Shown here piece by piece: positions 5,424 through 6,808 of a stretch of 6,808 bases of DNA; position 1 is the first letter of the stretch; each line of letters opens with the position of its first letter. Source of the DNA: Jeotgalicoccus sp052093725 (GTDB lineage Bacteria > Bacillota > Bacilli > Staphylococcales > Salinicoccaceae); assembly GCA_052093725.1 (NCBI GenBank), contig JBQDHL010000085.1, positions 1 through 6,808 of the forward strand, given 5' to 3'. Both the position numbers and the translations under genes were made by a program. The notes below the pieces were generated by a model. It had not been told where the DNA came from. It searched no databases and saw nothing but the letters and a program-made list of their open reading frames with translations.

Positions 5424-6808
5424 ATGGTTAAGCAAGCACCCGAAATTGGCGATTACAAATATGGTTTCCACGATAAGGACGTCTCTATTTTCCGTTCTGA
5501 CAGAGGATTAACTGAAGAAATCGTCCGTGAAATTTCAAGTATGAAAGATGAGCCGCAGTGGATGCTGGACTACCGTCTAAAATCATTGCAGCACTTCTAT
5601 GACAGACCAATGCCTTTATGGGGCGGAGATTTAGGAGAATTAGATTTCGACGAAATCACGTACTACGTAAAGCCGTCTGAACAAACTGAACGTTCATGGG
5701 ATGAAGTACCCGAAGAAATCAAACGTACGTTTGATAAACTAGGTATTCCTGAAGCTGAGCAGAAGTATTTATCTGGAGTTTCAGCTCAGTATGAATCAGA
5801 AGTTGTGTATCACAATATGGAGAAAGATCTTGAAGATCAAGGCGTTATCTTTAAAGATACAGATTCTGCATTAAAAGAGAACGAAGAATTATTCAAAGAA
5901 TATTTTGGAACAGTTATTCCATTTACTGATAATAAATTCTCAGCACTGAACTCGGCTGTATGGTCAGGTGGATCATTCATCTACTGTCCTCCAGGTGTTA
6001 AACTTAATACACCATTACAGGCGTACTTCCGTATTAACTCAGAAAACATGGGACAGTTTGAACGTACTTTAATCATTTGTGATGAAGGTTCAAGCGTACA
6101 CTATGTTGAAGGTTGTACTGCACCAACTTATACGACAAACTCACTGCACTCTGCTGTAGTTGAAATTATCGTTAAGCGTGATGCTTACTGCCGTTACACA
6201 ACAATCCAGAACTGGGCAAACAACGTTTACAACCTTGTAACAAAACGTACTTTCGTTGATGAAAACGGAACTATGGAATGGATTGACGGTAACATCGGTT
6301 CTAAGATTACGATGAAATACCCTTCAATCTTCCTTAAAGGTGAAGGTGCACGTGGTATGACATTATCAATCGCTTTAGCTGGTAAAGGACAATTGCAGGA
6401 TGCTGGTGCGAAAATGATTCATTTAGCGCCAAACACATCTTCTACAATTATTTCTAAATCAATCGCAAGAGCAGGCGGTAAAGTATCTTACCGTGGACAA
6501 GTTCACTTCGGCAGAAAAGCACACGGTGCACGTTCAAACATCGAGTGTGACACGCTGATTATGGATAACCAATCAACTTCGGATACGATTCCATACAACG
6601 AAATTTTAAATGATAACATTTCTCTTGAGCACGAAGCGAAAGTTTCGAAAGTTTCAGAAGAACAGTTATTCTATTTAATGAGTCGCGGAATTGGAGAAGA
6701 AGAAGCGACAGAAATGATTGTTATGGGCTTCATCGAACCATTCACAAAAGAACTGCCTATGGAATATGCAGTAGAAATGAACCGTTTAATCAGCTTCGAA
6801 ATGGAAGG
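5424..6808 (+). CDS. sufB: SufB, core scaffold subunit of the SufBCD complex (3' end cut by window)
   Basis: SufB carries the nascent Fe-S cluster in the SufBC2D complex, receiving sulfur from SufU. There are 461 complete codons, and the last base pair of the window (GG) begins a glycine codon. Family members of about 465 residues end shortly after this FEMEG sequence, so roughly four residues and the stop are missing because of the window edge, not mutation. Cys231 in VEGCTAP corresponds to E. coli Cys254, the sulfur-accepting residue. Cys375 in NIECDTL matches Cys405, and Glu404 in LEHEA matches Glu434. Further cysteines are Cys188, Cys219 and Cys256. The N-terminal CxxC-type motif of enterobacterial SufB is absent, as usual in Gram-positives. 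The C-terminal block EEQLFYLMSRGI mirrors SufD and contacts SufC. The site GAGGAG (5409-5414) lies 9 nt before ATG 5424. It follows sufU by 19 nt as the last known gene of the operon. Confidence 0.96.
   Translation, partial: MVKQAPEIGDYKYGFHDKDVSIFRSDRGLTEEIVREISSMKDEPQWMLDYRLKSLQHFYDRPMPLWGGDLGELDFDEITYYVKPSEQTERSWDEVPEEIKRTFDKLGIPEAEQKYLSGVSAQYESEVVYHNMEKDLEDQGVIFKDTDSALKENEELFKEYFGTVIPFTDNKFSALNSAVWSGGSFIYCPPGVKLNTPLQAYFRINSENMGQFERTLIICDEGSSVHYVEGCTAPTYTTNSLHSAVVEIIVKRDAYCRYTTIQNWANNVYNLVTKRTFVDENGTMEWIDGNIGSKITMKYPSIFLKGEGARGMTLSIALAGKGQLQDAGAKMIHLAPNTSSTIISKSIARAGGKVSYRGQVHFGRKAHGARSNIECDTLIMDNQSTSDTIPYNEILNDNISLEHEAKVSKVSEEQLFYLMSRGIGEEEATEMIVMGFIEPFTKELPMEYAVEMNRLISFEME

Noticed and set aside
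5424..6808. Absence of a stop codon in sufB as a sign of a broken gene
   Set aside because: The frame is open to the last base, and the sequence ends only about four residues before the usual family end. The cut is due to the window edge.

Overview
The window holds a low-to-moderate G+C, AT-biased Gram-positive sequence. Purine-rich Shine-Dalgarno sites sit ahead of every gene, and the order sufC-sufD-sufS-sufU-sufB is the Bacillales SUF iron-sulfur cluster assembly operon. The encoded SUF proteins read as very close to staphylococcal ones, so I infer Staphylococcaceae. The two genes upstream suggest a genus related to, but perhaps not, Staphylococcus itself; I cannot name it from sequence alone. 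All genes are on the + strand.

Layout. Bases 1-24 are the 3' half of a rho-independent terminator of a gene that lies before the window. Bases 25-299 are an AT-rich intergenic stretch with no convincing gene but with a perfect 9-bp inverted repeat and a cluster of AGTAACT-type dyads. Bases 300-881 encode a very acidic lipoprotein (TTG start) with a DUF4352-like Ig-type domain. Bases 882-1043 hold a terminator, an alternative hairpin and a promoter. Bases 1044-1388 encode a small three-helix membrane protein of the DUF4870 (Tic20-like) family. A strong terminator at 1405-1442 isolates the last gene from these two. A promoter with overlapping sigma-A and sigma-B-like elements (1482-1511), preceded by nested inverted repeats, then drives the SUF operon from 1613 to beyond the window end.

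How the genes work together. SufS removes sulfur from cysteine as a persulfide on Cys363. SufU, a zinc protein with the ligand set C41/D43/C66/C128, takes that sulfur over. The SufB-SufC-SufD complex builds the Fe-S cluster, powered by the SufC ATPase, with SufB Cys231 and SufD His377 in the positions of the known assembly residues. All catalytic residues I can check are intact. The five genes are spaced 15-20 nt apart, except sufS-sufU, which overlap by 11 nt. SufB is cut by the window edge after 461 codons, probably about four residues short of its end.

The SUF operon is ordinary core metabolism, and I see no mobile element, CRISPR array, tRNA, rRNA or new system. The points worth a second look are regulatory: the suf promoter region, the mutually exclusive hairpins at 957-998, and the repeat-rich region before the lipoprotein. 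The highly acidic lipoprotein is the least understood gene.
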